Source: an uncultured Roseburia sp.
GTDB taxonomy: Bacteria > Bacillota > Clostridia > Lachnospirales > Lachnospiraceae
NCBI GenBank assembly: GCA_947644305.1
Contig: CANRYS010000005.1
Coordinates: forward strand, 1-64,000
Length of the DNA stretch: 64,000 nucleotides
Reading direction: 5' to 3'
The notes beneath the pieces were generated by a model. It saw only the letters and a program-made list of their open reading frames with translations, searched no databases and had not been told where the DNA came from. Both the position numbers and the translations under genes were made by a program. Position 1 is the first letter of the stretch. Every line of letters begins with the position of its first letter. Positions 24,536-33,110 of the stretch are shown here, piece after piece.

Positions 24536-25540
24536 ATGAAATGTAGAAAGATAATCGCAATGGCACTGACAGCAGTGATGAGTTTATCACTGACTGCCTG
24601 TGGCGGAGCGGACAAAGGAACTTCAGAATCCGGCAGTGGGGATGATGGAAAGACCTATAACGTCGGTATCTGCCAGTTGGTACAACACGACGCACTGGAT
24701 GCGGCAACCAAAGGATTTAAAGATGCGCTGACAGAGAAGCTTGGGGATAAGGTTACATTTGACGAGCAGAATGCCCAGGGAGACTCACCTACTTGTGCTA
24801 CCATCATCAATTCTTTTGTTTCCGGCAATGTAGATCTGATTCTTGCCAATGCCACAGCACCTTTGCAGGCTGCTGTTTCTGGTACGGTGGATATTCCGAT
24901 CCTCGGAACTTCTGTGACTGACTATGCCACAGCGCTGGACATCAAGGAATGGAAAGGAAGCACAGGGATCAATGTATCTGGAACTTCGGATCTTGCACCT
25001 TTGGACGAGCAGGCGGCGATGATCAAGGAACTGTTCCCAGATGCCAAGAAAATAGGATTGTTCTACTGTTCGGCAGAGGCAAACTCACTGTATCAGGTCG
25101 AGACGATTAAGACCTATCTTGAGAAAGACGGATATACCTGCACCAATTATTCTTTTGTAGATTCCAACGATATCGCTTCCGTAATCGCCAATGCGGCGAA
25201 AAACAGTGAAGTGATTTACATTCCTACCGACAATACGGCGGCAGCTAACACCGAGGTAGTGAAAAACACTTGTGTACCGGCAGGAGTTCCGGTAGTAGTT
25301 GGTGAAGTGGGAATGTGCAAAGGCTGTGGTGTGGCGACACTTTCCATCAGCTATTATGACATTGGATACACCACGGGAGAGATGGCATACGACATCCTTG
25401 TAAACGGTACCGACGTATCATCTATGCCAGTAAAATACGCTCCGAAGGTGACGAAACAGTACAATGAAAGCATTTGTAAGGAATTGAAGTTGGAGATTCC
25501 GGAGGGCTATGAGAAAATAGAGACCGAGGAAAAAGAATAA
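24536..25540 (+). CDS. ABC transporter substrate-binding lipoprotein, TrpX-like
   Basis: 334 residues with a lipoprotein signal: Lys/Arg-rich start, hydrophobic core, lipobox LTAC with Cys22. The rest is a two-domain periplasmic-binding fold of the ABC_sub_bind type (YNVGICQLVQHDALDAATKGF..., ...GTSVTDYATA..., KKIGLFYCSAEANS). In this family the best-known members (TrpX) bind tryptophan or related amino acids. With the permease and ATPase that follow it forms a complete importer. Its place directly after serC-serA suggests an amino-acid substrate, but this is an inference. Confidence 0.85.
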   Translation: MKCRKIIAMALTAVMSLSLTACGGADKGTSESGSGDDGKTYNVGICQLVQHDALDAATKGFKDALTEKLGDKVTFDEQNAQGDSPTCATIINSFVSGNVDLILANATAPLQAAVSGTVDIPILGTSVTDYATALDIKEWKGSTGINVSGTSDLAPLDEQAAMIKELFPDAKKIGLFYCSAEANSLYQVETIKTYLEKDGYTCTNYSFVDSNDIASVIANAAKNSEVIYIPTDNTAAANTEVVKNTCVPAGVPVVVGEVGMCKGCGVATLSISYYDIGYTTGEMAYDILVNGTDVSSMPVKYAPKVTKQYNESICKELKLEIPEGYEKIETEEKE

Positions 25541-25573
25541 TTCTTTTCCCTCAGGGATTTGGAGGAAGGCGAT

Positions 25574-26491
25574 TTGGATATTTCAGTATTGCTGAGTGCC
25601 ATGCCCGGTGCGGCAGCACAGGGATTAATTTGGGGAATCATGGCCATCGGCGTGTATATCACATATAAAATTCTGGATGTAGCAGATCTTACCGTGGATG
25701 GGTCACTCTGTACCGGCGGCGCGGTAAGCATTATGATGATGTTGAACGGATACAATGTGTGGGTGAGTATGCTGGCCGCATTGGCGGCGGGAATGCTGGC
25801 TGGACTGGTGACAGGAATTTTACATACGTTTATGGGGATCCCTGCCATTCTTGCCGGAATTCTTACCCAGCTTGCTCTGTATTCTGTCAACTTAAAGATT
25901 ATGGGAAAAGCAAATCAGGCGATCAGTGTTATGAATTATGATCTGCTGGTATCTCTCCGGCATGTAAAAAATGTGCCATTGTATCAGAATTCCATCTTTG
26001 TGGTGTCGATTTTCTGTATTGTGATCATCGGTATCCTGTATTGGTTTTTTGGCACAGAGCTTGGGTGCTCCCTGAGAGCTACCGGCTGCAATCCGAATAT
26101 GAGCCGTGCCCAGGGAATCAACACAAACTGGAATGTGGTTTTGGGACTGATGATCTCCAATGGGCTGGTGGCACTGGCGGGAGCACTCTGCTCCCAGTAT
26201 CAGGGATTTGCAGATATCAACATGGGTCGTGGCGCCATTGTGATCGGACTGGCGGCGGTGATCATTGGAAAAGTGGTTTTTGAAAGAATTTTCCGCAATT
26301 TTGCCCTGAAACTGCTCAGCGTGGTTTTGGGAGCGGTGATCTATTATGTCGTGCTGCAGGTGGTAATCTGGTTCGGTATGGATACCGATCTGTTGAAGCT
26401 GCTTTCTGCCGTGGTAGTGGCACTGTTTCTTGCTCTTCCTTACTGGAAGAAAAAATATCTGGTAAAACCAGTGAAGAGAGGAGTGGCCTGA
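25574..26491 (+). CDS. ABC transporter permease, TrpY-like
   Basis: 305 residues with about eight to nine membrane helices, of the branched-chain amino acid/simple sugar permease superfamily. It has the LWGIMAIGVYITYKILDVADLTVDG-type opening (split around residue 30) and the cytoplasmic GCSLRATGCNPNMSRAQGIN segment that contacts the ATPase. The start is taken at TTG 25574, which has GGAGGAAGG upstream; a TTG five codons earlier overlaps that site. It partners the lipoprotein upstream and the ATPase one base downstream. Confidence 0.87.
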   Translation: MDISVLLSAMPGAAAQGLIWGIMAIGVYITYKILDVADLTVDGSLCTGGAVSIMMMLNGYNVWVSMLAALAAGMLAGLVTGILHTFMGIPAILAGILTQLALYSVNLKIMGKANQAISVMNYDLLVSLRHVKNVPLYQNSIFVVSIFCIVIIGILYWFFGTELGCSLRATGCNPNMSRAQGINTNWNVVLGLMISNGLVALAGALCSQYQGFADINMGRGAIVIGLAAVIIGKVVFERIFRNFALKLLSVVLGAVIYYVVLQVVIWFGMDTDLLKLLSAVVVALFLALPYWKKKYLVKPVKRGVA

Positions 26492-26492
26492 C

Positions 26493-27287
26493 ATGCTGGA
26501 AGTAAATCAAATTTATAAAACCTTTAATTCGGGGACAGTAAATGAGAAGTTGGCACTGGACGGTCTCTCTCTGAAACTGAACGAAGGAGATTTCGTGACG
26601 GTGATCGGGGGCAACGGCGCCGGAAAATCCACCCTTTTGAATGCCCTTGCCGGGGTGTGGTATGTGGATGAGGGAAGTATCGTTATCGATGGCAATGATG
26701 TCACCAAAATGCCGGAAAATAAGAGGGCGGCATTCCTCGGACGGGTATTTCAGGACCCGATGATGGGAACCTCAGCTACGATGGGAATCGATGAAAACCT
26801 TGCCCTTGCCATGCGTCGGGGAAAGAGCAGGGGACTTCGGAGAGGAATCTCCAAGCAGGAGAGAGAGCATTTTAGAGACCTTCTAAAGATTTTAGACTTG
26901 GGTCTGGAGAACCGGCTCACATCCAAGGTTGGACTTCTGTCTGGTGGTCAGAGACAGGCAGTCACTCTTCTGATGGCGACGCTGAAAAAGCCAAGACTTC
27001 TTCTGCTGGACGAGCACACGGCAGCTCTTGACCCCAAAACGGCGGCCAAGGTGTTGGAGACGACGAATAATATCATTAAAAAGGATAATCTGACTACCCT
27101 AATGATCACACATAATATGCGGGACGCCATTGCAAATGGAAACCGTCTGATCATGATGAACAGTGGAAAGATCATCCTGGATATCTCTGGTGAAGAAAAG
27201 AAAAAACTGACGGTGGATGACCTGCTTCACAAGTTTGCCATGGCAAGTGGTGAGGATATGGACAATGACAGGATGCTGTTGTCCTAG
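26493..27287 (+). CDS. ABC transporter ATP-binding protein, TrpZ-like
   Basis: 264 residues. Walker A is GGNGAGKST (about 39-47), the Q-loop is in RVFQDPMMG, the signature is LSGGQRQAV (about 149-157), Walker B is LLLLDEHTAALDP. The Glu of Walker B is followed by His rather than Pro, which is common in this subgroup. It energises the TrpXYZ-like importer. The ATG is one base after the permease stop and is preceded by GAGAGGAG. Its TAG stop is the start of the first copy of the palindromic TAGCTCGAC repeat. Confidence 0.9.
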   Translation: MLEVNQIYKTFNSGTVNEKLALDGLSLKLNEGDFVTVIGGNGAGKSTLLNALAGVWYVDEGSIVIDGNDVTKMPENKRAAFLGRVFQDPMMGTSATMGIDENLALAMRRGKSRGLRRGISKQEREHFRDLLKILDLGLENRLTSKVGLLSGGQRQAVTLLMATLKKPRLLLLDEHTAALDPKTAAKVLETTNNIIKKDNLTTLMITHNMRDAIANGNRLIMMNSGKIILDISGEEKKKLTVDDLLHKFAMASGEDMDNDRMLLS

Positions 27288-27301
27288 CTCGACGGCACCA
27301 A
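27285..27301 (+). repeat. Palindromic TAGCTCGACGGC repeat, half copy
   Basis: TAGCTCGACGGCACC begins with the stop codon of the ABC ATPase gene. It matches the left arm of the element seen complete at 27323-27346 and 39381-39418. Confidence 0.55.
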
Positions 27302-27308
27302 TTTAGAA

Positions 27309-27364
27309 AGAGCACCTCCTTTTAGCTCAACGGCATCGTTGAGCTAAGGGGGTGTTCTCTTTTT
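27309..27364 (+). terminator. Long intrinsic terminator built on the palindromic repeat
   Basis: The inner stem is TAGCTCAACG/CGTTGAGCTA with loop GCAT (27323-27332 with 27337-27346). An outer stem of about 12 pairs (27309-27320 with 27347-27358) is separated by a 2-base bulge. Five T follow (27360-27364). It terminates the TrpXYZ-like operon. Confidence 0.85.
27323..27346. repeat. Palindromic TAGCTCGACGGCATCG repeat, complete copy
   Basis: A perfect 10-bp inverted repeat with GCAT loop. Sister copies lie at 27364-27387, 30627-30680, 39381-39418 and, as fragments, 45236-45255 and 45778-45793. Confidence 0.75.
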
Positions 27365-27387
27365 AGCTCAATGGCATCGTCGAGCTA
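27364..27387. repeat. Palindromic repeat, second complete copy
   Basis: TAGCTCAATG, GCAT, CGTCGAGCTA: same core as the copy 18 bases upstream, with one mismatch and one wobble in the stem. It ends 30 bases before the folC start. Confidence 0.7.
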
Positions 27388-27416
27388 GCAAAAGAAAGAT
27401 GAGTAAGGAGAAACCT

Positions 27417-28709
27417 ATGAATTATAATCAAAGCGTACCCACTGGAGAGGGGATCCGGCTGGGACTGGATACGACAAAACGGCTGCTGGAGCTTTTGGGA
27501 GATCCCCAGGAGAAGCTGCAGTTTATTCACATTGCGGGAACCAACGGGAAAGGTTCCACCGCATCCTTCGTCAGCACAGCACTGGCATATGCCGGTTACA
27601 AAGTGGGAAGGTACGTGTCGCCGGTAGTCTTTGAAGAGCGGGAAAAGATCCGCTGGATGCAGGGAGAAAAAGTCGTGTATATATCGGAGGAAGAGTTTGA
27701 GGATGTCATCTCCAGAGTACAGGCGGCGATCCACATTATGCAGGAGGGCGGAGAGGCTCTGCCCACGGAATTTGAGATTGAGACGGCGGCCGCATTTCTT
27801 GCCTTCGAAGAGTGGCATTGTGATGTTGTCGTTCTGGAGACGGGGATGGGAGGCAGGCTTGATTCTACAAATGTAGTGAAAAATGTGGTCTGTTCTGTCA
27901 TCACTCCGGTGGCGATGGATCACATGAAGTTTCTTGGGGATACATTAGAAAAAATAGCGATGGAAAAGGCAGGAATCATAAAAGAGAAGGTTCCGGTGGT
28001 GGTGTGCCAGACAGAGCAGGTGGTGAAGGAATGCCTGCAACGTACATGCTTACAGAGGAATACAACCATGACGGAAGTTTGTATGGAACAGATCTTCATC
28101 CGAGAGACGGATTCGGAAGGCTCTCTTTTTGATTATGGTTCCTGGCAGGGGATCCGCATTTCACTGGCAGGGACCTTCCAGGTGAAAAATGCCTGTCTGG
28201 CGCTGGAGTGTATCGGACAGTTGAAGGGGAAGTTCGAAATATCTCCCAGGCAGCTATGTCAGGGATTTGAACACACACTATGGCAGGGGCGGTTTGAGAA
28301 GATCAGCCGTGATCCGGTGGTGGTGGCAGACGGCGCCCACAATCCGGCCGCCATGTATTCTTTTTGCGAATCGGTGTTATCCTATTATAAAAAAAATAAA
28401 AAAATAGGAATTATGGGAGTATTTGAAGACAAAGACTATAAAAAGATGGCAGAATTGGCGGAAGGTATCTTTGAAAAAATATATACCATAACGCCACCTT
28501 CAAAACGGGGACTTTCGGCGGAGATCCTCGCCGGTGAGCTGGCGAGCAGAGGAGTGGAAGCAGAGCCCTGTGATTCGATAAAAGAGGCCTTGGGACGGGC
28601 ATTAGGAAGTGATGGAAGCGAAGACACTGGGGAAATGAATACCACAAGAGCGGTGTTTATATTTGGATCTCTTTCGATCTTAAGAGAAGCCTATCAGCTC
28701 CTTTACTAA
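27417..28709 (+). CDS. folC: Folylpolyglutamate synthase / dihydrofolate synthase
   Basis: 430 residues. It adds glutamate to folates (and, in bifunctional forms, makes dihydrofolate from dihydropteroate). It has the P-loop AGTNGKGST (about 40-48), the VLETGMGGRLDSTNVV motif (about 140-155), TPVAMDHMKFLGDTLEKIA and the Mur-ligase C-terminal VVADGAHNPAAM. AAGGAG lies 6 bases before the ATG; an in-frame ATG six codons upstream overlaps that site. The C-terminal codons contain the first Pho-box repeat of the next gene. Confidence 0.93.
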   Translation: MNYNQSVPTGEGIRLGLDTTKRLLELLGDPQEKLQFIHIAGTNGKGSTASFVSTALAYAGYKVGRYVSPVVFEEREKIRWMQGEKVVYISEEEFEDVISRVQAAIHIMQEGGEALPTEFEIETAAAFLAFEEWHCDVVVLETGMGGRLDSTNVVKNVVCSVITPVAMDHMKFLGDTLEKIAMEKAGIIKEKVPVVVCQTEQVVKECLQRTCLQRNTTMTEVCMEQIFIRETDSEGSLFDYGSWQGIRISLAGTFQVKNACLALECIGQLKGKFEISPRQLCQGFEHTLWQGRFEKISRDPVVVADGAHNPAAMYSFCESVLSYYKKNKKIGIMGVFEDKDYKKMAELAEGIFEKIYTITPPSKRGLSAEILAGELASRGVEAEPCDSIKEALGRALGSDGSEDTGEMNTTRAVFIFGSLSILREAYQLLY

Positions 28710-28751
28710 CATTTTACATGGAATTTACCCGGCGTATATTTGAAATTTACA
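28702..28751 (+). promoter_or_regulatory. Pho box array upstream of the Na/Pi symporter
   Basis: Five hexamers recur at exact 11-base steps: TTTACT (28702), TTTACA (28713), TTTACC (28724), TATATT (28735), TTTACA (28746). This matches the Firmicute PhoP/PhoB box, TT(A/T/C)ACA repeats spaced by about 5 bases. The last hexamer sits 15 bases before a GATAAT -10 (28767-28772) and can act as the -35; TATAAT also occurs at 28756-28761. The array starts within the folC stop region. The downstream gene is a phosphate symporter, which fits phosphate-starvation control. Confidence 0.75.
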
Positions 28752-28828
28752 TACATATAATAGTATGATAATGCAAGGGTCAAAATGTAAATGTATTTAC
28801 AGGATAGAGAAGCTGAAAGGAGAAACCT

Positions 28829-30589
28829 ATGGATATCTTTGATGTACTGACTATGCTCGGTGGACTAGCATTATTTTTGTATGGAATGCACACGATGGGA
28901 GAAGGATTGACCAAGGTGTCAGGAGGAAAGTTAGAACGAATCTTAGAGAAGCTGACTTCCAATCCGTTCAAGGCGGTGCTTTTGGGGGCTATGGTTACGG
29001 CGGTGATCCAGTCCTCCTCGGCTACTACTGTGATGGTGGTCGGTTTTGTAAATTCGGGGATCATGAAACTCAATCAAGCCATTGGTATCATTATGGGCGC
29101 CAATATCGGTACGACGATCACCTCATGGATCCTCAGCCTTTCGGGCATCGAGAGCGATAATCTTTTTATGCAGTTTTTAAAGCCCTCGAATTTTGCTCCG
29201 ATCCTGGCATTGGTGGGCATCGTATTTATTATGTTTCTTAACAGCCAGAAGAAAAAAGATATCGGGATGATCCTGATCGGCTTTGCGGTACTGATGTTTG
29301 GAATGGATACGATGAGCGGTGCGGTGAAACCGCTGGCAGATGTTCCGGAGTTTACGGGGGTACTTACGATGTTTTCCAATCCGGTACTTGGTATGCTGGC
29401 TGGCGCATTCCTCACGGCAGTGATCCAGAGTTCTTCTGCCTCTGTGGGTATCCTGCAGGCGCTTTGTGCCACCGGATCCATCACATATGGGACAGCCTTT
29501 CCGATCATTCTGGGACAGAACATCGGAACCTGTGTGACCGCACTTATATCCAGTGTTGGTGCGAATAAAAATGCCAGACGGGCGGCGCTGGTACACCTTT
29601 ATTTTAACATAATAGGGACCGCGGTATTTATGATCTTATTTTACTCGATCAATGCAGTCGTTTCCTTTGACTTCTTTGGAGACGTGGCGGGACCCGCCGG
29701 CATCGCAGTTATTCATACGGTGTTCAATGTATTTGCCACGCTGATCCTGCTTCCTTTTGCCAGGGGATTGGAAAAGCTGGCATATATCACGATTCGCGAG
29801 GACGAGGATGAAAAGGAGAAAAAAGAGATGGGATCTCTTTTGGACGAGAGATTTTTGGAGCAGCCAGCATTTGCCATGGAGCGCTGTAGACAGGTGGCGG
29901 CCGCGATGGCAGAACTGTCACAGAAAGCACTGACAGAGGCCATTTCCCTGATCACCAAATACGATGAAAAGAAAGCGAAGGCGGTATACCGGATGGAGGA
30001 CGAGGTGGATCACTATGAGGATCTGCTGGGAAGCTATCTGGTGAAGCTCAGCAGCCGGAACCTGACGGAGAAGGACAGCCGGAGCCTTTCGACGATCCTT
30101 CACTGTATCGGAGATTTTGAGCGAATTTCTGACCATGCCATCAACATTGAGGAGTCGGCGAGAAAACTTTATGACCAGAAACTTAAATTTTCGGAAAAAG
30201 CTGTGGGCGAGGTTCAGGTATTTACCAGGGCGGTAACGGATATTCTCAATCTTTCCATCCGCGCTTTTGAAGAGGAAGATGAAGAATTGGCAAATGATAT
30301 AGAGCCCTTAGAAGAAGTGGTGGATCGTCTGAACAAAAAAATGAAAAAGCGCCACGTAAAACGTCTTCAAAATGGAAAATGCAACATTGAGACGGGCCTG
30401 ATCCTCAGCGATCTGGCAACCAATTTTGAAAGGGTGGCGGATCATTGCTCCAACATCGGTGTCTGTGTCATCCAGATCAAAGAAGATTCCTTTGACACCC
30501 ACGAGTATCTGGATACTCTGGATAAGGGAGAGGACACTTACTTCAATCAAAAATATAAGGAATACAAAAATATTTATAAATTGCCATAA
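28829..30589 (+). CDS. Na+/phosphate symporter with C-terminal PhoU-like domain
   Basis: 586 residues, NptA/Na-Pi cotransporter II family. The two inverted symporter repeats show the QSSS motifs: VTAVIQSSSATTVMVVGF (about residues 52-69) and LTAVIQSSSASVGILQ (about 195-210). Eight or more helices are followed from about residue 340 by a cytoplasmic helical PhoU-like domain (ISLITKYDEKKAKAVYRMED..., FERISDHAINIEESA, FERVADHCSNIG). It takes up phosphate, and the PhoU-like part probably regulates activity. AAAGGAG precedes the ATG. A Pho box array lies upstream. Confidence 0.93.
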   Translation: MDIFDVLTMLGGLALFLYGMHTMGEGLTKVSGGKLERILEKLTSNPFKAVLLGAMVTAVIQSSSATTVMVVGFVNSGIMKLNQAIGIIMGANIGTTITSWILSLSGIESDNLFMQFLKPSNFAPILALVGIVFIMFLNSQKKKDIGMILIGFAVLMFGMDTMSGAVKPLADVPEFTGVLTMFSNPVLGMLAGAFLTAVIQSSSASVGILQALCATGSITYGTAFPIILGQNIGTCVTALISSVGANKNARRAALVHLYFNIIGTAVFMILFYSINAVVSFDFFGDVAGPAGIAVIHTVFNVFATLILLPFARGLEKLAYITIREDEDEKEKKEMGSLLDERFLEQPAFAMERCRQVAAAMAELSQKALTEAISLITKYDEKKAKAVYRMEDEVDHYEDLLGSYLVKLSSRNLTEKDSRSLSTILHCIGDFERISDHAINIEESARKLYDQKLKFSEKAVGEVQVFTRAVTDILNLSIRAFEEEDEELANDIEPLEEVVDRLNKKMKKRHVKRLQNGKCNIETGLILSDLATNFERVADHCSNIGVCVIQIKEDSFDTHEYLDTLDKGEDTYFNQKYKEYKNIYKLP

Positions 30590-30594
30590 ACTAC

Positions 30595-30623
30595 TTTCAC
30601 TTTTTTTGATTTTTTACTATAAT
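30595..30623 (+). promoter_or_regulatory. Promoter of the HAD hydrolase gene at 30728
   Basis: TTTCAC (30595-30600), 17-base T-rich spacer, TATAAT (30618-30623). The predicted transcript starts inside the palindromic repeat that follows. Confidence 0.65.
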
Positions 30624-30626
30624 TAG

Positions 30627-30680
30627 AGCTAGCTTGACGATACCAAATGGAACTCGTTAAGCTAGCTCGATGGCATCGTG
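30627..30680. repeat. Palindromic repeat, nested double copy in a 5' leader
   Basis: AGCTAGCTTGACGA (30627-30640) pairs with TCGTTAAGCTAGCT (30654-30667) over 14 positions with one G-U. The right arm overlaps a further TAGCTCGATGGCATCG unit that continues to about 30680. It lies directly after the -10 box, so the mRNA would begin with this hairpin. Confidence 0.7.
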
Positions 30681-30727
30681 GGCAGGTTTTTCTATCGCCA
30701 TCAGGGAAATGCAAAGGAGAACATGTT

Positions 30728-31378
30728 ATGAATAAGGCAGTTATTTTTGATATGGATGGTGTCATTTTTGATTCCGAGGCACTGGTACTGGCCTGCTGGA
30801 AGATCATTGGTGAAACCTATGGAATATCTGGTATTGACGAGGTATTCTGCCGGTGCATCGGCACCAATTCCGCAGAGACCAAAAGGATCGTGCAGGACTA
30901 CTATGGGGAAGATTTTGATTATGAGCATTTTCGAGAAAAAGCTTCTGCGTTGTTTCAGGAAAAAACGAGAGAAAAAGGAGTGCCCGTGAAGCGCGGTGCC
31001 AGGGAACTTCTCAGTTATTTAAAAGTCAATGGTTACCGGGTCGGGCTCGCCACTTCTACAAGAAGAGTAAGGGTGGAGGAGGAATTGGAGCAGGTGGGAC
31101 TGTTGAAATATTTCGAGACGGTGGTCTGTGGCGATATGGTGACTCACAGTAAACCACATCCAGAGATCTATGAGCTTGCCTGCAGGGAGATGGGGCTGGA
31201 TCCTGCGGCGGTTTATGCTATTGAAGATTCCTTTCACGGTGTCCGTTCTGCCTCTGCCGCAGGTATGAAGGTGATCATGGTGCCGGATATGATTGCGCCC
31301 GATGAAGAGATAAAAGGGCTCGCCTGGCAGATTTACCCGTCTTTGATGGGGGTGCTGGGCCTGTTTCAGAGCTTTTAA
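30728..31378 (+). CDS. HAD superfamily hydrolase, beta-phosphoglucomutase-like
   Basis: 216 residues. Motif I is FDMDGVIFDSE (Asp8 nucleophile, Asp10 acid), followed by a four-helix cap. Motif II lies in VGLATSTRR, the motif III Lys is in HSKPHPEIYELA, and motif IV is AIEDSFHGVRSA. The substrate is unknown; relatives act on sugar phosphates, phosphoglycolate or beta-glucose 1-phosphate. AAAGGAGAA precedes the ATG. A longer frame opening at 30647 runs through the palindromic repeat and is unlikely to be translated. Confidence 0.88.
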   Translation: MNKAVIFDMDGVIFDSEALVLACWKIIGETYGISGIDEVFCRCIGTNSAETKRIVQDYYGEDFDYEHFREKASALFQEKTREKGVPVKRGARELLSYLKVNGYRVGLATSTRRVRVEEELEQVGLLKYFETVVCGDMVTHSKPHPEIYELACREMGLDPAAVYAIEDSFHGVRSASAAGMKVIMVPDMIAPDEEIKGLAWQIYPSLMGVLGLFQSF

Positions 31379-31489
31379 AAGAGCTGTCGCTTTGCCATTC
31401 GATCGTAACAATTCCTGCCAAGCTGACATAGAATAATTGGGTCATTTCTGGAGAGACTACTACAAGATCAGTCTTGTGGAGGTTTTGCT

Positions 31490-32326
31490 ATGAAAATAGT
31501 CCGTGTTTTTTTTATCGTAGTTCTGGTGTTTGTGATATGGATGCCCTATACGACGGCAAAACCTGGAGATTATGAATATAAAATTGTACAGTATGTGGCG
31601 TTAGGAGACAGCATAGCTGGTGGATACGGGCTGGAGGATGTACAAAAGGAGTCCTATGTGGGAAGGGTGGCGGCGGCCCTTGAAGATCGATACGGCGCTG
31701 TACGATTAAAGAATTTTGGGGAAAATGGTCTTCGCAGCGATGAGCTGCTGGATATCCTTGAGGATGAAGACAACGAGCAGCATGATTCTTATATGGAAGC
31801 GATACAAAAGGCGGATCTTATTACCCTTTCCATCGGTTCCAATGACCTTCTGCAGTATCTGTCCCGAGATGTAGATCTTCAGGACTTTAAGAAAAATGGA
31901 GACCGATTATTTACGGAAGCCTGTCAGAAATTTAGTCAAAACATTCCTGGGATTTTAGATATTATCAGCCAGAATGCCCCCAATGCGCAGCTTTTTGTGA
32001 ACAATATTTACAACCCCTGTAATGATATTTCCTTTGGCATCTCAGAAGAGACCGCTAAAAACCTGGAACAAATGGCTGAGCAGTATATTCAAAAGCTCAA
32101 CAAAGGATTTGAGACAAAGCGGGTGCAAAGTGTTTTTAACCCGAAAAAGAAATCAAAGAAATCACGAAAATATGCGCTGGTGGATGTGAAAAGTGCTTTT
32201 GAAAACAGCGATGAAAAGTTGATCAATATGATGATTTCCTGGCGGAGTATCGATCCCCATCCCAACCGGGAAGGGCATCGGGTGATCGCGGAGCTGATCA
32301 TTCCCCAGATAGATCTAAATAAATAA
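31490..32326 (+). CDS. SGNH/GDSL hydrolase, membrane-anchored or secreted
   Basis: 278 residues with an N-terminal hydrophobic segment (about 3-22) that is a signal peptide or anchor. The SGNH blocks are ALGDSIAGGYG (Ser41), a central N in the GENGLRSDELLD region, SIGSNDLLQYL (Asn118) and SIDPHPNREGHRVIAE (Asp255, His257). Such enzymes are esterases or lipases; some deacetylate surface glycans. GGAGG precedes the ATG, after a small ACAAGA/TCTTGT hairpin. It sits between two HAD genes. Confidence 0.88.
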   Translation: MKIVRVFFIVVLVFVIWMPYTTAKPGDYEYKIVQYVALGDSIAGGYGLEDVQKESYVGRVAAALEDRYGAVRLKNFGENGLRSDELLDILEDEDNEQHDSYMEAIQKADLITLSIGSNDLLQYLSRDVDLQDFKKNGDRLFTEACQKFSQNIPGILDIISQNAPNAQLFVNNIYNPCNDISFGISEETAKNLEQMAEQYIQKLNKGFETKRVQSVFNPKKKSKKSRKYALVDVKSAFENSDEKLINMMISWRSIDPHPNREGHRVIAELIIPQIDLNK

Positions 32327-32344
32327 AAATGAGAGGGAATACCA

Positions 32345-33052
32345 ATGAGGATAAAAGGAGCAATTTTTGATCTGGATGGGACATTGATTGATTCCATGTG
32401 GGTCTGGGATCAGGTGGATAAGGACTTTTTGGGAGCACGAGGTTTCGAGGTGCCCCCGGACTATCAGAAGGAGATACAGGCATTGGGATTTTATGAGACC
32501 GCCTGTTATACCATCGATCGCTTTGGGCTGAAGGAGAGGCCGGAGGATATTATAAAAGAATGGAATGAAATGGCGGAGCGGACCTATCATAGAGAAGTGC
32601 AGATAAAGCCTTATGCCAGGGAACTTCTGGTATGCCTTCGGGAACAGGGGATCCATCTTGGAGTGGCGACAGCTTCCTACGCTTCCTTATTCGCAGAGTG
32701 TCTGAAAAGAAACAAAGTGTATGATATATTTGAGTGTTTTACGGAGACCAGTGAAGTGGAGCGGGGGAAAGGATATCCCGATATATACATAAAAGCGGCC
32801 GGAAAACTAGGGTGTTCCCCGGAAGAATGCCTGGTATTTGAAGATATTCATAAGGGAATTCTGGGGGCAAAGGCCGGCGGTTTTTGCACTGTGGGTGTAT
32901 TTGACGAAAAATCAGCGGATTCCTGGGAAGAGATACGACGGGATTCTGATTATGCGATACGGGGATTTGGGCAGCTTTTGCAGGATGTGCAGTTGTTCCA
33001 GGAGATTTTTGGCGAAGAGAGAAACTGGGGAGGCAGGAATCTTGACGTATAA
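32345..33052 (+). CDS. HAD-IA family hydrolase
   Basis: 235 residues. Motif I is FDLDGTLIDSM (Asp9, Asp11). A helical cap follows, then motif II in LGVATASYASL, the motif III Lys in GKGYPDIYIKAA and motif IV LVFEDIHKGILGAKAGG. It is a phosphatase or phosphomutase of unknown substrate. It follows the SGNH gene after 18 bases with GAGAGGG upstream, so the two are likely cotranscribed. The C-terminal tail is slightly longer than in small phosphoglycolate phosphatases. Confidence 0.87.
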   Translation: MRIKGAIFDLDGTLIDSMWVWDQVDKDFLGARGFEVPPDYQKEIQALGFYETACYTIDRFGLKERPEDIIKEWNEMAERTYHREVQIKPYARELLVCLREQGIHLGVATASYASLFAECLKRNKVYDIFECFTETSEVERGKGYPDIYIKAAGKLGCSPEECLVFEDIHKGILGAKAGGFCTVGVFDEKSADSWEEIRRDSDYAIRGFGQLLQDVQLFQEIFGEERNWGGRNLDV

Positions 33053-33110
33053 ACAAATATCGTGTAGAATTGTATAGAATCATATTGTTTGTAAGGAAAT
33101 GGGGCTGAAC

